A DNA stretch of 64,000 bases from Paenibacillus tyrphae (GTDB lineage Bacteria; Bacillota; Bacilli; Paenibacillales; NBRC-103111). Below, in pieces: positions 52,028 through 62,582 of this stretch. The stretch lies in the NCBI RefSeq assembly GCF_027925525.1, contig NZ_BSDJ01000014.1:62001-126000 (forward strand), in the 5' to 3' direction. The number at the start of each line of letters is the position of its first letter. Positions within the stretch are counted from its first letter, which is position 1. Below the pieces are notes generated by a model. The model did no database searches. It was given only the letters and a program-made list of their open reading frames with translations, and was not told the origin of the DNA. Both the position numbers and the translations under genes were made by a program.

Positions 52028-52078
52028 TATCCGTCCTCCTCCAATCGTTTGTTTCCGGCTCAAGTCTCAAGACTTATT

Positions 52079-53083
52079 TCAGTTCGTCACCGTTCGGACG
52101 GACTGCCGTACGACGAGCTTCTCGTCGAAGATGATGCGCTGCGCCGGAGTATCCGGCCCGCCGAAAATCCGCCCGAACAGCGTACGTGCCAACGCTTTGC
52201 CCGCCTCATAGGTTGGGATAGAGACGGTTGTCAGCGGAAAAATCATCAGGTCGATATCGTCAAAGCCGATCAAGGACATATCCTCCGGAATCCGAAGGCC
52301 TTCGCTTTGAAAAGCTTTGACGACTCCCAGCGCGACCACGTCGTCGAAGCAGATGAGCGCCGACGGCCGTTCTTTCAACGCAATCAGCTTCCGGCCGATC
52401 TCTACCCCATCCGCGAGCTCCTGGGCTCCCTCGAAAGTAAACTCCGCCCGCAAAGCAAGCCCGCGCGCCGACAAAACATCCTGGCATGCCCGAAGGCGCT
52501 CCCGCGAGGCCCTGGACGTGGGAAGCCCGGCAGCGAAGCCGATGCTGCGATGGCCCCGTTCGAGCAAATGCTCCGTCACCTGCCGCCCGCCGTCGTAATC
52601 GTCGAACTCGACATACGAGTTGTCCAGCCCCGGCACGCTTCCGAGCAATACGAAAGGGACGGACTTCGCTTTCAGATCGAACAAGTGGTCGAACGTCACC
52701 TCCTCGAGCAGCGGTGCAACGATCAGGCCATCCACGCGTCTGCTTAGCATCGCTTGAATCTGCTCTTTTTCAGTCCGGTGATCCTCGAAGCTGCTGCATA
52801 GAAATACCGTATAGCCGTATTCGCTTGCGACCTCCTGGACCCCCTTGGTCAGCTTGCTATAGAACGGATTCGTGATGTCCTTGATGACAAGCCCGATCGT
52901 TTTCGTATATTTCGTAGACAATCCCCGGGCAATCTCATTCGGAACGTAGCCGTACTGCTCGGCTGCCTTCAGCACCTTCTGTCTCGTTTTCTCCGAAAAT
53001 CCGTCCTTGTTGTTCAGCACGCCCGATATGGTGCTTTTGGCGAGACCGGTCATTTTCGCCAAGTCGCTAATGGTGAGCTTCAC
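52079..53083 (-). CDS. LacI-family regulator, probable repressor of nagBA
   Basis: 334 residues from GTG 53083, with GAGGAGG eight bases upstream. The helix-turn-helix (TISDLAKMTGLAKSTISGVLNNKDGFSEKTRQKV) is followed by a hinge and a periplasmic-binding-like effector domain (TIGLVIKDITNPFYSKLTKGV). Two TTGAACCGGTTCAA palindromes lie upstream and are likely its operators. Bacilli usually place nag genes under a GntR-type NagR; a LacI-type protein here is less common. Confidence 0.88.
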   Translation of the reverse strand: MKLTISDLAKMTGLAKSTISGVLNNKDGFSEKTRQKVLKAAEQYGYVPNEIARGLSTKYTKTIGLVIKDITNPFYSKLTKGVQEVASEYGYTVFLCSSFEDHRTEKEQIQAMLSRRVDGLIVAPLLEEVTFDHLFDLKAKSVPFVLLGSVPGLDNSYVEFDDYDGGRQVTEHLLERGHRSIGFAAGLPTSRASRERLRACQDVLSARGLALRAEFTFEGAQELADGVEIGRKLIALKERPSALICFDDVVALGVVKAFQSEGLRIPEDMSLIGFDDIDLMIFPLTTVSIPTYEAGKALARTLFGRIFGGPDTPAQRIIFDEKLVVRQSVRTVTN

Positions 53084-53102
53084 GATCCGCGCCTCCTCAA
53101 TT

Positions 53103-53116
53103 TTGAACCGGTTCAA
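53103..53116. promoter_or_regulatory. LacI-type operator, proximal
   Basis: TTGAACCGGTTCAA, a perfect palindrome with central CG, 20 bases before the regulator GTG. Flanking T/A extends the symmetry. Confidence 0.75.
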
Positions 53117-53179
53117 ATTTATTTTTTAATAAAAGGAAATGCTTTAATAAAAACATTTCCATCATAATCTATAACTAAT

Positions 53180-53193
53180 TTGAACCGGTTCAA
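53180..53193. promoter_or_regulatory. LacI-type operator, distal
   Basis: Identical TTGAACCGGTTCAA, centred 77 bp from the proximal copy. Between them GGAAATG and CATTTCC (53136-53161) form a further dyad, and the promoter of the unit is expected here. Confidence 0.75.
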
Positions 53194-53266
53194 TTTTTCT
53201 GTATTATATGCCCTCATTGCTCGTCCTGTCAAGCTGCAGCAAGGCTAGCGCTGCGAACGTCGACGT

Positions 53267-53306
53267 AAAAAAATCGAGCGTGCGCCGAAGCGGCACCCTC
53301 GATTTT
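53267..53306. terminator. Terminator after the orphan histidine kinase
   Basis: ATCGAG and GTGC.GCC pair with GGC.CAC and CTCGAT (one mismatch), with seven A on the left (T on minus) and TTTT on the right. It serves the minus-strand kinase and could stop plus-strand transcripts. Confidence 0.7.
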
Positions 53307-53332
53307 ATACGGATATTCTCGGGTGCAACCGC

Positions 53333-54415
53333 TCAAGGCAGAGCCGGAAGCCGGACGGTAAATGTCGTGCCCGTGTCGGGAACACTCTGCACGGCGACGG
53401 AGCCCGTATGCATCTCGACGATCCGCTTGACGATCGCGAGCCCGAGCCCACTGCCTCCCGTGCTTCGGTTGCGGGACCTATCCGCCTTGTAGAACCGCTC
53501 GAAAATATGCGCGACATCGTTCTCGGGGATGCCGATCCCGGTATCGGTGACGAAAACGACCGCCTGCTGCCCGCTGCGCTTAAGCCGAACGCCGATCGTC
53601 CCGCCGGCCGGGGTGAATTTGATGCTGTTGTGCAGAAGATTGACCCACACTTGGCTCAGCAAATCTTCGTCAGCCTCGATGCTGACGTCTTCCAGCGACA
53701 CGTCCATGTCGATTCCTTTATCGTGCCACTGCGGCTCGCACGCCAGAATCAGGCTGCGCAGCTGCTTGTCGAGACGGTACCGCCTCCGCTCGAACGGATG
53801 ATGGTCGGATTCGAGGGAGGTCAGCTTTAGCAGGTTTTCGCTAAGCTTGGACAGCCGGGCGCTTTCCTTTTCGATGATGCCGAGATAATGCATCCGTTCC
53901 TCCCGGCTGAGCTCGTCGCTTTGCAGAATGCGCGCAAAGCCGCCGATCGACGTCAGCGGCGACTGAATTTCATGGGAGACGTTGGAGATGAACTCCTGGC
54001 GCATTTTTTCCATCTGATTGAGCTCGACGGCCATGTGGTTGATGCTTTCGACGAGCTCGCCGAACTGGCCCGGGGCGCGCTCGTCCGGAGGAATGCTGAC
54101 AGTGAAATCGCCTTTGGCGATCCGCTTCATCGCATCGATCATCGGCCGGAACATTTCCATGCGCTTGTCGCGAAAAATTACTCCGATCGTCCCCATAATC
54201 CCCATGCTGGTAACAAACGCGACCAATTGGGTGAATAGCTGGCCGACATAATCGGAAGGCCGGCTTCCAAATGCGTTCAGCAAATAACGGATGAAGAAAT
54301 AAGCGGCCGACCAGCTCGCCAGCGATAATAAAAGTAATACGCAAATCCCGCAGACACTTTTAAAAAATCTCCATCTGTGAGCCGCTTTCCGGTTCACCTG
54401 ATGCTGTGCTTCCAC
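53333..54415 (-). CDS. Membrane sensor histidine kinase (orphan)
   Basis: 360 residues. Two membrane segments (about 20-46 and 58-81) are separated by only about a dozen residues, so little is exposed outside. A HAMP domain follows (MIDAMKRIAKGDFTVSI), then HisKA with His148 (SNVSHEIQSPLTS) and an HATPase with NLLHNSIKF, DTGIGI and GGSGLGLAIVKRI. No response regulator is adjacent. It lies 27 bases after the ABC exporter gene and probably shares its transcript, suggesting intramembrane sensing linked to the exporter. Confidence 0.9.
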   Translation of the reverse strand: MEAQHQVNRKAAHRWRFFKSVCGICVLLLLSLASWSAAYFFIRYLLNAFGSRPSDYVGQLFTQLVAFVTSMGIMGTIGVIFRDKRMEMFRPMIDAMKRIAKGDFTVSIPPDERAPGQFGELVESINHMAVELNQMEKMRQEFISNVSHEIQSPLTSIGGFARILQSDELSREERMHYLGIIEKESARLSKLSENLLKLTSLESDHHPFERRRYRLDKQLRSLILACEPQWHDKGIDMDVSLEDVSIEADEDLLSQVWVNLLHNSIKFTPAGGTIGVRLKRSGQQAVVFVTDTGIGIPENDVAHIFERFYKADRSRNRSTGGSGLGLAIVKRIVEMHTGSVAVQSVPDTGTTFTVRLPALP

Positions 54416-54442
54416 TCCCTTCCCTCCTTATCCGCTATAGGT

Positions 54443-56194
54443 TTAAACGTGCTGCTCTTGAATGCGAAGCTGCTGTGCGGCAAATTCGCGGTACAGCGCA
54501 TGCGTTTGGAACAACTGCTCGTGCGTGCCGATGCCCGTTACTTTGCCTTTCTCAAGAAAGACGATTTGGTCCGCATCCACCACGGTTGACAGCCGGTGCG
54601 CAATAACCAGCGTCGTCCGTCCCTGCATCAAATTGTTCAGCGCTTGCTGCACGACGATTTCCGACTTGCTGTCCAGACTGGAGGTCGCCTCGTCCAGCAT
54701 CAAAATTTGCGGGTTGCGCAGCAGCGCCCGCGCAATCGCAATCCGCTGCCGCTGCCCGCCGGACAGCTTGACGCCCCGTTCTCCGACTTCCGTTTCGTAG
54801 CCGTTCGGAAGCTCGTGAATGAACGTATCGGCATAAGCCATGCGCGCCGCCTGCTCCAGCTCTTGATCCGTCACGTCGTGCGGCAAGCCGTAGCAGATGT
54901 TGTCGCGGATCGTCCCGGCAATCAAAGGGCTTTCCTGGGAGACATAGCCGATGCGGCTGCGCCACGACGGCAGCGAGTACTCATCGATCGGCTCGCCCCC
55001 GAGCTTGATTGCTCCACCGGTCGGCGGGTAGAACCGCTCCAGCAGTGCAAACAGCGTCGTTTTTCCGCTGCCGCTCGGGCCGACGATGGCTGTGACTTTG
55101 CCGGGCTGCATGGTGAAGCTGACATCGTCCAGTATCGTTTCGCCGGCTTTATAGGCAAAGGTTACGCGTTCGAGCGTCAACGACTGGCCTGCGTTATCAA
55201 GCGGCTTGCCGGAAGCATGATCCTCTTCCCCGAGCTCCAGCAGCGCTGCAATTCGTTCCGTCGCCCCGACCGCCTTTTGAAACTGCGTGAAGAAGTTCGT
55301 AATTTGCGTAATCGGCATTACGAATTGAAACAAATACAGGATGAATGCCACCAGATCTCCTGCCGTCAGCGTGCCGGAAGCGACCCGCGCGCCGCCGTAC
55401 CCGATAATGACCACAAGCAGCAGCATCAGGATGAAGAAGATAAGCGGCCCGACCCAAGCCGAAACGATACCTTCCTTCAAGCCAAGCCGGAACAGCTTCT
55501 CGATGCCCGTCCGCCCGTTCCGGTATTCGACCGTCTCCGCATTCGAAGCCTTCACAAGCCGGATCTCCGACAATACCCGGCTGATCACCGCCGTAAAGCC
55601 GGCCGTTTCATCCTGAAGGCCGACCGAAATCTTATGCATCTGCCTGCCGAGCGGAGCCAAAATCAAGATAGCCAGCGGCACGACGATCAGCATGATCAGC
55701 GTCATTTTCCAATCGAGATACAGCAGCACCGCAATTGACCCGACTACGCCCAGAATGCCGGTGAAGAAGCCGGTCAAGTGCTCGCTGATCAAGCCTTTGA
55801 CGACGCCGGTATCGTTGGTCATCCGGCTGATCGTCTCCCCCGTCTCATGATTGTCGTAATAAGAGACCGGCAGCACGAGCAGCTTGTTCCACAGCCGGTC
55901 CCGCAGGGACGCAACGACCTTCTGCCCTGCCCGGTTGAGCAAATAAACGCCGACACCGCCCGCAATCGCTTGAACGATGAAAGCCACTCCCATCAGCACG
56001 ATCTGCGTCAGGCTTAAGGAGGTCAGCGAAAAGCTGTCGACCATATTTTTCGTAAACAGCGGAATCGCCAAGCCGACCAAGGTTGAGATGATGCTTAGAA
56101 ACAGCGCAGCGGCAAGCAGACCCTTGGAAGGCTTCGTTTCCCGGACCAGCCGGATCAATTGCCGCCAATTCGCCGATGTTTTCGGTTTTGACAT
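54443..56194 (-). CDS. ABC exporter, fused permease-ATPase (MsbA/BmrA type)
   Basis: 583 residues from ATG 56194, with GGGAG ten bases upstream; ATG 56212 is possible. Six membrane segments occupy about 20-310. The ATPase has Walker [12 protein letters not shown], signature [15 protein letters not shown], Walker [13 protein letters not shown] and switch VIAHRLSTV. These half-size exporters act as homodimers and extrude drugs, lipids or peptides. No peptide precursor is visible nearby. The downstream histidine kinase is probably cotranscribed. Confidence 0.9.
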   Translation of the reverse strand: MSKPKTSANWRQLIRLVRETKPSKGLLAAALFLSIISTLVGLAIPLFTKNMVDSFSLTSLSLTQIVLMGVAFIVQAIAGGVGVYLLNRAGQKVVASLRDRLWNKLLVLPVSYYDNHETGETISRMTNDTGVVKGLISEHLTGFFTGILGVVGSIAVLLYLDWKMTLIMLIVVPLAILILAPLGRQMHKISVGLQDETAGFTAVISRVLSEIRLVKASNAETVEYRNGRTGIEKLFRLGLKEGIVSAWVGPLIFFILMLLLVVIIGYGGARVASGTLTAGDLVAFILYLFQFVMPITQITNFFTQFQKAVGATERIAALLELGEEDHASGKPLDNAGQSLTLERVTFAYKAGETILDDVSFTMQPGKVTAIVGPSGSGKTTLFALLERFYPPTGGAIKLGGEPIDEYSLPSWRSRIGYVSQESPLIAGTIRDNICYGLPHDVTDQELEQAARMAYADTFIHELPNGYETEVGERGVKLSGGQRQRIAIARALLRNPQILMLDEATSSLDSKSEIVVQQALNNLMQGRTTLVIAHRLSTVVDADQIVFLEKGKVTGIGTHEQLFQTHALYREFAAQQLRIQEQHV

Positions 56195-56309
56195 GTGTGT
56201 CCCAACTCCCATTCTATTTTCCTATAACTCTCTTCCGTTTGACAATCTGTACTTTACGATACTTTTTTAAACGGAATATTAACGGAAAAGACTGGAATAC
56301 AAGGGAATG

Positions 56310-56349
56310 AAAAAAAAGCCTTAATCCGCCAAAAGCATCGGATTAAGGC
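56310..56349 (-). terminator. Terminator of the P-loop kinase gene
   Basis: GCCTTAATCCG (56318-56328) and CGGATTAAGGC (56339-56349) form a perfect 11-bp stem; eight A on the left give a T-run on the minus strand. Confidence 0.85.
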
Positions 56350-56374
56350 CGACTTTGCAGCCACTCAACAAAGA

Positions 56375-56917
56375 CTAAACAGCCGCTTCTTCCGCGGACC
56401 GTCTCCTGATTTCACTTACCGTCTCTTCCGGAGTCTGCTCGGACGTATCGAGCCACAGGCCGATCTTCGGCGTTTCGTTATGCAAAATGCCGTTCAATCC
56501 GGAAACCGTCCACAATCCGTAGCCTTTCTTCCCCCGGGCCGCCTCTCTTGCGGCAACCGCCTCGCCACTGGGCGCCAGCACGACGACATAAAGCGGACGA
56601 TGCCGGACGAAAGAGACGAACTCTTCCAGCATCGGACCGACGACGACGTCCTGCACGATGACGGTGAAGCCGGCATCGGCATACGTATCGGCCGCGGCGG
56701 CCGCCAGACGGTACCGCAAACGCAGCTGACGGGTCGCCTCCTCCGAGGCGTCGGGAAGCAGCTCTTCCCGGCCTGCGACGATCATCCTGCGGAACGCGTC
56801 GCCGCGCAAATGAACTCCCCGGCCGAATTGCTCGGCCAGCAACTGCGCGACCGTCGATTTGCCGCTCGCCATCACCCCGGTGATGAGATAAATTGCGGTT
56901 TCTTCATTGTGTTTCAT
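56375..56917 (-). CDS. P-loop nucleoside/sugar kinase-like protein
   Basis: 180 residues. The N-terminal Walker A is ITGVMASGKSTVAQLL; a following LRGDAFRRM resembles the substrate-binding segment of chloramphenicol phosphotransferase and gluconate-type kinases. VIVQDVVVGP is the Walker B-like strand. The C-terminal LWLDTSEQTPEETVSEI is typical of AAA_33-type small kinases. Substrate unknown; phosphorylation of a small molecule or antibiotic is possible. Single-gene unit with its own terminator. Confidence 0.75.
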   Translation of the reverse strand: MKHNEETAIYLITGVMASGKSTVAQLLAEQFGRGVHLRGDAFRRMIVAGREELLPDASEEATRQLRLRYRLAAAAADTYADAGFTVIVQDVVVGPMLEEFVSFVRHRPLYVVVLAPSGEAVAAREAARGKKGYGLWTVSGLNGILHNETPKIGLWLDTSEQTPEETVSEIRRRSAEEAAV

Positions 56918-57047
56918 GCGAATGCCCCTCTCCGGCGAACTTCGTGTCGCTTCCAGTGTAACATCCGCGCAGCAACCATCATTAGGGACGGTTTGGATAA
57001 AACGATTTGCTCCTCCGGTCCGAGGTCAAAACAGCGCCGGTAAGCTG

Positions 57048-60000
57048 CTATTTGACTATGGCGGCGCTAATTTCCGGGTGCATGCGCCCCCATCCTTCTT
57101 TCGCGTAACGCCCCTCCATTCGAAGGCGCTCCAGCCAAGCTTTCGCTTCCCGCTCCCCGGCTCCAGTCACGGTCCGGTATGCTTTTTGCAAGGCCGACTC
57201 CACCTCCAGAGACATTTGAGCGTCGTCCCCGCATACGTAGATGCATCCTCCCCGATCAAGGATGTCCATCAAATTCGAGGCATGGCGCTCCAGCAAATGC
57301 TGTACATGGATGCTGCTTTTCCCTTCCGCACGGGAAAAGGCTTGATGAAGCGTCACGACATCCTCCCTATCGTAGCGCTCAAGCTCCTCGCGATAAATCG
57401 AATCCGCTTCGCTCCGGCATCCGATATAAAGATGCGCCTCGCCCAAAGCGGCTCCCTTCTCCCGGATCGCGGTCCGCGCTTGCAAAAAGCCCCGAAAAGG
57501 CGCCGCTCCCGTCCCGGTCCCGACCATAATGATTGGTGTCACCGGATCTTCCGGGAGCCGCAATCCGGCTTCGGACGCGCGGATGAAGAGCAAGACTTCA
57601 TCACCTGGCCTGCATTCGGCCAGGTGATTCGAAGCAGTCCCGCGGTATTCGCCGCTCCCACTCCAAGCGGGGTCCTGCACCACATCTACGGCAATGCTGA
57701 CATGCCTTGGGCTGGTCTGCGGAGAGCTGGATATGAAATAATACCTCGGTTGCAGAGGCAGCAGCAGCTCGATCAGCCTTTCGAACGGCAGCTGGCAAGC
57801 TTCATATTTTTCAAGCAGATCGAGCATGGTTATGCGCTTCTTCAGGATCTGCTCCTCGTAGACGCTCTCCTCAGCCAACACTTCCAATTCACGCTTGTGC
57901 GGAGGACACACCGTATAGGCCGCAAGCTCGTGCAGTTGCTCGCGGGTAACGGCTTCCTGCAGCTCTACGCACCGGCTCAGCAGCTCATGGATACCGACCG
58001 GTCGATCCAGCGGGAGATGCGCGAGGCCGTTATCGTTTGCCGCCGTGACAATCAATTGATCGCTCCCCTTCAAGCCGTACCGCCGCAAAATCCGGCCGAC
58101 GTTTGCCAGGCTGTTGCACGGTAGCACGCCGAGAAGATCGCCCTCCCGGTAGGTAACCCCATCCGGCAGCGCGAGCTCCAGATGCCGTGTACTCCGGCTG
58201 CTGCCGGCCATCCGGAGCTCGCGGTTCCCCGTCACCGAGGCGTAAACGGCATCATAAGCCCGGACAAGCGGAATGGTTTCCAAACCGCTGACCATTCGAA
58301 CACGAATAATGCTTTCTGATTTCTCCGCGTCGCTTCGTTCCAGTTCGAAAGCATGCCTAAGATCAGACCATAGGCGGACCCGCCATTCGTCGAGCTGCTT
58401 CTCGAAGTCGCCGCCGGCATCAGCCTCGCCGCGCACCGAGAGTTTCACTGCCCCTTTCCGTGCCAACTGCTCGTCAATCCACCGCGGCACATCCTGATAC
58501 GTATTGGACCAGCTGCGGTCCCCGCATCCGAATACGGCATAGCGAACCCCTTGAAGCTCGCCAGGCCGCACGCCTTCCAGCCATTTCACGAACTCACGCG
58601 CATTGCCCGGAGGCTTGCCGTTATAAGACGCGGTGACGATAAGCACCGCCCCGTCCTTGGGCAGCCTTCCGGCCCAATCGTTCAGCGGCGCAGCCTCGCT
58701 TCGGAAGCCCCGCGCCCGAGCGGCATCCGCCAGCTCGCGGGCAAGCCCTTCCGCCGTGCCCAAATTGGAACCGTAAAGCACGAGCAGAGACGTCTTTTCC
58801 GCCCCTGCAAGCGGACAGTTCGCCTGCGCCTCCCTTGGCTCTGCTTCAACGGCTCGGGAATAGCCTGCTGTTTCCTGTTCATGAACCGCCGGGCTAGCCG
58901 TCTTATGCCGCAGCCGCACGCGGATATGAAAATCGCTCGGCTTGAGCGTCAAGGTTTGCTTCACGTCCAACTGATAGTTCGTATGATCCACCAGCTCAAA
59001 ATGCCGGACAATCATGCCGAGAACCAGCGTCGCTTCGTGAAGCGCGAACTGCATGCCGATGCAAGCCCGCTGCCCGTTGCCGAACGGCTTGTAGGCATGA
59101 TTGGGAATTTTGCCGGGATCTTCGAACCGTTCGGGGCGGAATTCGTCCGCGTCGGCGCCCCAAGCGGCTTTGTCCCGATGAAGCTGCGGCAGGATCACCC
59201 CGATGCCTTCCCCTTTGCGAATGCGATACTTGCCGCCAATGACCGTATCTTCCTTCGCATAGAGCTCGAATCCCGGGGCCGTCGGCCATAAGCGCAGCGA
59301 TTCATTTAAAATCATCCGAATGTAATGGAGCTGCAGCACCTGCGAATACGACGGAAACGAATCCGTCAGCACCCGGTCTGCTTCCAGATAAGCCTTCTGC
59401 AGCACATCCGGATGCTTCAGCAAAAAGTATAAAGCGAACGATAACAAGCCGCTTGTCGTCTCGTGTCCGGCGATCAAGAACGTGATGATCTGATACCGGA
59501 TATTTTCGTCATCCAGCGTCTCGCCTGTCTCCGGGTCCTTCCCGTTCAGCATCCGGGCAAGCAGGTCGATTTCCCCCCGGTCCCCGTTTGCTTTTCGTTC
59601 CTCGATCATTTTATCCACCAAGGAAAACATCGTTTGAATGTCTTCGTTAAACTGCTGTCTCGTTCGCACCATGAGCAGGTGTTGGATCTTTAGGCGGCTG
59701 CCTTGCAGCATCGCTTCGTTCAGAGCGCGGACCATGCTGTTAATAAAAGGGCTGGGCGTTTCGCGATAAAAACTGTTAAAACGGTAATTGAAGCCGCATA
59801 AGCCGATCGTGTCCAGCGTAAGCCGGGTCATATCTTCCGCGACATCGATGCTTTCGTTGGGGTTGAGACGGGCCCATTTTTGAATCAGCTGCGAAGCGAT
59901 ATCGACCATCATCGCATGGTACCCTTTCATCGCCTGCTGGCTGAAGGTGGGGAGAAGAATCCGGTGCGCTTTTTGCCAGTTCGGCTCATCCGTGCGGCTT

Positions 60001-60269
60001 GTAAACAACCCGTCTCCGCCAAAGGCGCGCACGTTCTCCAGGTCGCCCTTTATGCTTTTATCGAAGCGCGATTCGTCGCAAACTTCCGCTACGAGATCAT
60101 GTCCGGACACCACAATGCTGGAATAACCCGGAAGCGTGATCCGGTATATAGGGCCGTACTCTTCTGCAAGTTTACAAAGCGAAAGGGTCGGTTTCTTGCT
60201 GTCGATCAAAGGTAAATTTCCTAGGGGACCATAAGTTTTGGGTTGAGGAATAACTCCCGTTTCACTCAT
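57048..60269 (-). CDS. Self-sufficient cytochrome P450/NADPH reductase (CYP102 family)
   Basis: About 1073 residues, the BM3 layout. The P450 part (1-460) has the I-helix AGHETTSG, ExxR ([11 protein letters not shown]) and heme-ligand loop [11 protein letters not shown] with Cys near 400. The reductase has FMN-binding [19 protein letters not shown]-binding RYYFISSSP and NADPH-binding [17 protein letters not shown]102 enzymes hydroxylate fatty acids near the omega end. ATG 60269 has GGAGGA upstream. The TetR gene 53 bases before it matches the fatR-cyp102A3 arrangement of B. subtilis. Confidence 0.93.
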   Translation of the reverse strand: MSETGVIPQPKTYGPLGNLPLIDSKKPTLSLCKLAEEYGPIYRITLPGYSSIVVSGHDLVAEVCDESRFDKSIKGDLENVRAFGGDGLFTSRTDEPNWQKAHRILLPTFSQQAMKGYHAMMVDIASQLIQKWARLNPNESIDVAEDMTRLTLDTIGLCGFNYRFNSFYRETPSPFINSMVRALNEAMLQGSRLKIQHLLMVRTRQQFNEDIQTMFSLVDKMIEERKANGDRGEIDLLARMLNGKDPETGETLDDENIRYQIITFLIAGHETTSGLLSFALYFLLKHPDVLQKAYLEADRVLTDSFPSYSQVLQLHYIRMILNESLRLWPTAPGFELYAKEDTVIGGKYRIRKGEGIGVILPQLHRDKAAWGADADEFRPERFEDPGKIPNHAYKPFGNGQRACIGMQFALHEATLVLGMIVRHFELVDHTNYQLDVKQTLTLKPSDFHIRVRLRHKTASPAVHEQETAGYSRAVEAEPREAQANCPLAGAEKTSLLVLYGSNLGTAEGLARELADAARARGFRSEAAPLNDWAGRLPKDGAVLIVTASYNGKPPGNAREFVKWLEGVRPGELQGVRYAVFGCGDRSWSNTYQDVPRWIDEQLARKGAVKLSVRGEADAGGDFEKQLDEWRVRLWSDLRHAFELERSDAEKSESIIRVRMVSGLETIPLVRAYDAVYASVTGNRELRMAGSSRSTRHLELALPDGVTYREGDLLGVLPCNSLANVGRILRRYGLKGSDQLIVTAANDNGLAHLPLDRPVGIHELLSRCVELQEAVTREQLHELAAYTVCPPHKRELEVLAEESVYEEQILKKRITMLDLLEKYEACQLPFERLIELLLPLQPRYYFISSSPQTSPRHVSIAVDVVQDPAWSGSGEYRGTASNHLAECRPGDEVLLFIRASEAGLRLPEDPVTPIIMVGTGTGAAPFRGFLQARTAIREKGAALGEAHLYIGCRSEADSIYREELERYDREDVVTLHQAFSRAEGKSSIHVQHLLERHASNLMDILDRGGCIYVCGDDAQMSLEVESALQKAYRTVTGAGEREAKAWLERLRMEGRYAKEGWGRMHPEISAAIVK

Positions 60270-60322
60270 AACAACCATCCTCCCGATTCCATTTGCCTTG
60301 CCCGAGCCGCTTTAAACCTGCT

Positions 60323-60895
60323 TTACGGCTTGCTTGCTTTAAACCCGTGGTACAGCGTCTCCAGAACTAGCGCCGCCGCCGATTTTTTGGCAACGTGGCC
60401 TTCATGAACCTGCTGCCAGGTGACAAAGAGGAGCGAATACAGCACGTTCAGAATCCATTCGCTGCTCATATCTTGCCGGAAATGGCCTTTGCGCTGCAGC
60501 GATTGGATCATGTGGTGAATCGGTTCCTTCAGCTTCTCCTCGGCCGCGGACATCTCGGGGTTGTAATTCAGCGAGGTTTCATGAGCGAGAAAATAAATTT
60601 TGTCTCCCAGCGGAATCAGCGCTTCCACCAGCTGCGAAATGTAGGTTTCGCTCGATTCCTCGTCCAGCGGGATACGGCTTATCGTTTCTTCCACAACCTG
60701 CGCCGCTCTTAGCCCCAGCTGCAGCATCAGCTGCTCCCTGCTCGCCACGTACCGATGCAGGGTGGCGATGCCGATGCCCGCGTATTCGGCAATCTCGTTC
60801 AGGGATGCCGTAGGCTTCTCGACCAGAAGCTCCGTAGCCGCATCAAGTATGGCACGGAGCCGGAGCTCCTTTGTTGCCGATCTGGCCGTCGCCAT
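60323..60895 (-). CDS. TetR-family regulator (FatR-like)
   Basis: 190 residues. The N-terminal helix-turn-helix (RAILDAATELLVEKPTASLNEIAEYAGIGIATLHRYVASREQ) is followed by a helical ligand-binding domain. It heads the operon with the CYP102 gene, as FatR does in B. subtilis, where fatty acids relieve repression. A palindrome (60923-60940) lies just upstream. Confidence 0.88.
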   Translation of the reverse strand: MATARSATKELRLRAILDAATELLVEKPTASLNEIAEYAGIGIATLHRYVASREQLMLQLGLRAAQVVEETISRIPLDEESSETYISQLVEALIPLGDKIYFLAHETSLNYNPEMSAAEEKLKEPIHHMIQSLQRKGHFRQDMSSEWILNVLYSLLFVTWQQVHEGHVAKKSAAALVLETLYHGFKASKP

Positions 60896-60922
60896 AATCT
60901 CTGCCTCGCTTTCGATGGAATT

Positions 60923-60940
60923 TGATAGATAAATCTATCA
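60923..60940. promoter_or_regulatory. Operator palindrome upstream of the TetR-CYP102 operon
   Basis: TGATAGAT-AA-ATCTATCA, a perfect 8-bp dyad, 28 bases before the TetR start. TetR self-repression would use this site. Confidence 0.7.
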
Positions 60941-61077
60941 TTTGATTCCATTATAAACCAGTACATACATAAATTCAAATAAAAAAAGCCGTACTGCTCG
61001 CGGCTGAGATGATGCTCCAGATGTGGGATTTGTCCGTCTTTGCTCCGAATCGGCCTTTTTTCAGGAGTAACAAACTA

Positions 61078-61106
61078 GTGAAATCGCCGCCGGGTCATGC
61101 TATGAT
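61078..61106 (+). promoter_or_regulatory. coaA promoter
   Basis: GTGAAA (61078-61083), 17-base spacer, TATGAT (61101-61106). The flanks TAGTGAAATC and GCTATGATATG recur before the Ktr gene at the same spacing. Confidence 0.6.
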
Positions 61107-61153
61107 ATGAAAATGCATTACTACTAAACCATTTGATGGACAGCGAGGTCCCG

Positions 61154-62074
61154 ATGAATCCGTACTCCCTCTATTATGAATTCGATCGTCAGGCATGGTC
61201 CGGACTGCCCGCTACCGCGCCGCTTCGCATTACGATGGAAGAGTTCGAGCAGCTCAAAGGCCTGAACGATAAAGTCCCGTTTCAAGAGGTCGAAGAAATT
61301 TATCTTCCCTTGACGCGGTTTCTCGATCTGCTGGTGGAGAACGCCAGGGCGCTTCACCGTACGTCCGCTTCGTTCCTGCAGAACGGCGCCGAACCTGTTC
61401 CGTTCATTATCGGCATCGCCGGGAGTGTGGCCGTGGGCAAAAGTACGACGGCCAGGCTGCTGCAGCTGCTGCTGTCGCGATGTTCGGAGCACCGAAATGT
61501 GGAGCTGATTACGACGGACGGCTTCTTGTTCCCGAACCGCGTGCTGGAGGAGCGGGGGCTCATGAAGCGCAAAGGCTTCCCGGAAAGCTACGACATCAAG
61601 AAGCTCCTGCGGTTTATCCGCGATATTAAAGCAGGCAAGCCCGTCGTCCATGCGCCGGTCTATTCCCACTTGTCGTACGATATTGTGCCGGACGAAGTGG
61701 AGACGATCCGCCAGCCCGATATTTTGATCGTGGAAGGCATCAACGTCCTGCAAGTCGGGAAACTATCTCAAGTGTTCGTCAGCGACTTTTTCGATTATTC
61801 GATTTATGTCGACGCGAAGGAAAAAGACATTGAGCAGTGGTACGTCGAACGGTTCCGGATGCTCCGGGAAACGGCGTTTCTTAATCCGAAGTCGTACTTC
61901 CACCGTTTTGCCGAGCTGCATGGCGAGGAGCTCGTCGCAACCGCTTCCGGGATTTGGCGGGACATCAACGCGGTCAACCTGCACGAGAACATTTTGCCGA
62001 CCAAAGGACGCGCGAAGATGATTCTGGAAAAAGGGGCGAATCACGCCGTACAGCGGGTATTCGTGCGGAAGTGA
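61154..62074 (+). CDS. coaA: Pantothenate kinase, type I
   Basis: 306 residues. P-loop [18 protein letters not shown] and [32 protein letters not shown] are the type I CoaA signatures. It phosphorylates pantothenate, the first committed step of coenzyme A synthesis. ATG 61154 has GCGAGG just upstream; ATG 61136 in frame lacks a ribosome site. Monocistronic with its own promoter. Confidence 0.95.
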   Translation: MNPYSLYYEFDRQAWSGLPATAPLRITMEEFEQLKGLNDKVPFQEVEEIYLPLTRFLDLLVENARALHRTSASFLQNGAEPVPFIIGIAGSVAVGKSTTARLLQLLLSRCSEHRNVELITTDGFLFPNRVLEERGLMKRKGFPESYDIKKLLRFIRDIKAGKPVVHAPVYSHLSYDIVPDEVETIRQPDILIVEGINVLQVGKLSQVFVSDFFDYSIYVDAKEKDIEQWYVERFRMLRETAFLNPKSYFHRFAELHGEELVATASGIWRDINAVNLHENILPTKGRAKMILEKGANHAVQRVFVRK

Positions 62075-62148
62075 CGCGGCAAAAAGCCGCCCCCTTCCCG
62101 GCGGCTGCCAGGGAAGCGGACGGCTGTGCGGCCATAGGCCCGCTGCCG

Positions 62149-62460
62149 TTAAAACTCGCTCGCATTCGCAAGATGTCTCCCATCCACCGTGATCGTGGAA
62201 CCGTTTACGTAGCTGGACTCGTCGGATGCGAGAAACAGGAAGACGTTCGCCACTTCGTCGATCGTGGCCGACCTTCGCATCGGCGTTCGCTCGGAAAAGA
62301 CCGCCAGCCCTTCCCGGATGCGCAGCTCACGGTCGAGCGGCGTCTCCACGAACCCCGGCGCGACGACGTTCACGCGGATGCCGTACCGCGCCAGCTCCGC
62401 ACTGGATATTTCGAGGCAGCTTGGGTACGTCCAGACGCCGGAGCAGGAGCCGAAACAAGC
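62149..62460 (-). pseudogene. Short-chain dehydrogenase/reductase remnant (C-terminal part)
   Basis: Reading minus from about 62460: a segment SSAELARYGIRVNVVAPGFVETPL then EVANVFLFLASDESSYVNGSTITVDG matches the last third of classical SDR enzymes (helix after the catalytic Tyr-Lys, the NVVAPG turn and the C-terminal INGxxxxVDG motif). The Rossmann glycine motif and the catalytic YxxxK are missing; upstream sequence in the same frame (TYPSCLEI) is degraded. It sits between coaA and the Ktr promoter. Confidence 0.75.
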
Positions 62461-62502
62461 TGCAGCCCCCTCAGCTTCCGGGTCATATCCCCCTTGCGCA
62501 TA

Positions 62503-62531
62503 GTGAAATCCTCACCATCCCGTGCTATGAT
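62503..62531 (+). promoter_or_regulatory. Promoter of the Ktr gene
   Basis: GTGAAA (62503-62508), 17-base spacer, TATGAT (62526-62531), near-identical to the coaA promoter. Confidence 0.6.
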
Positions 62532-62582
62532 ATGGAAAGCCATGACAACAACCGTGGGAACATAACTTTGAGGTGAAATCCG

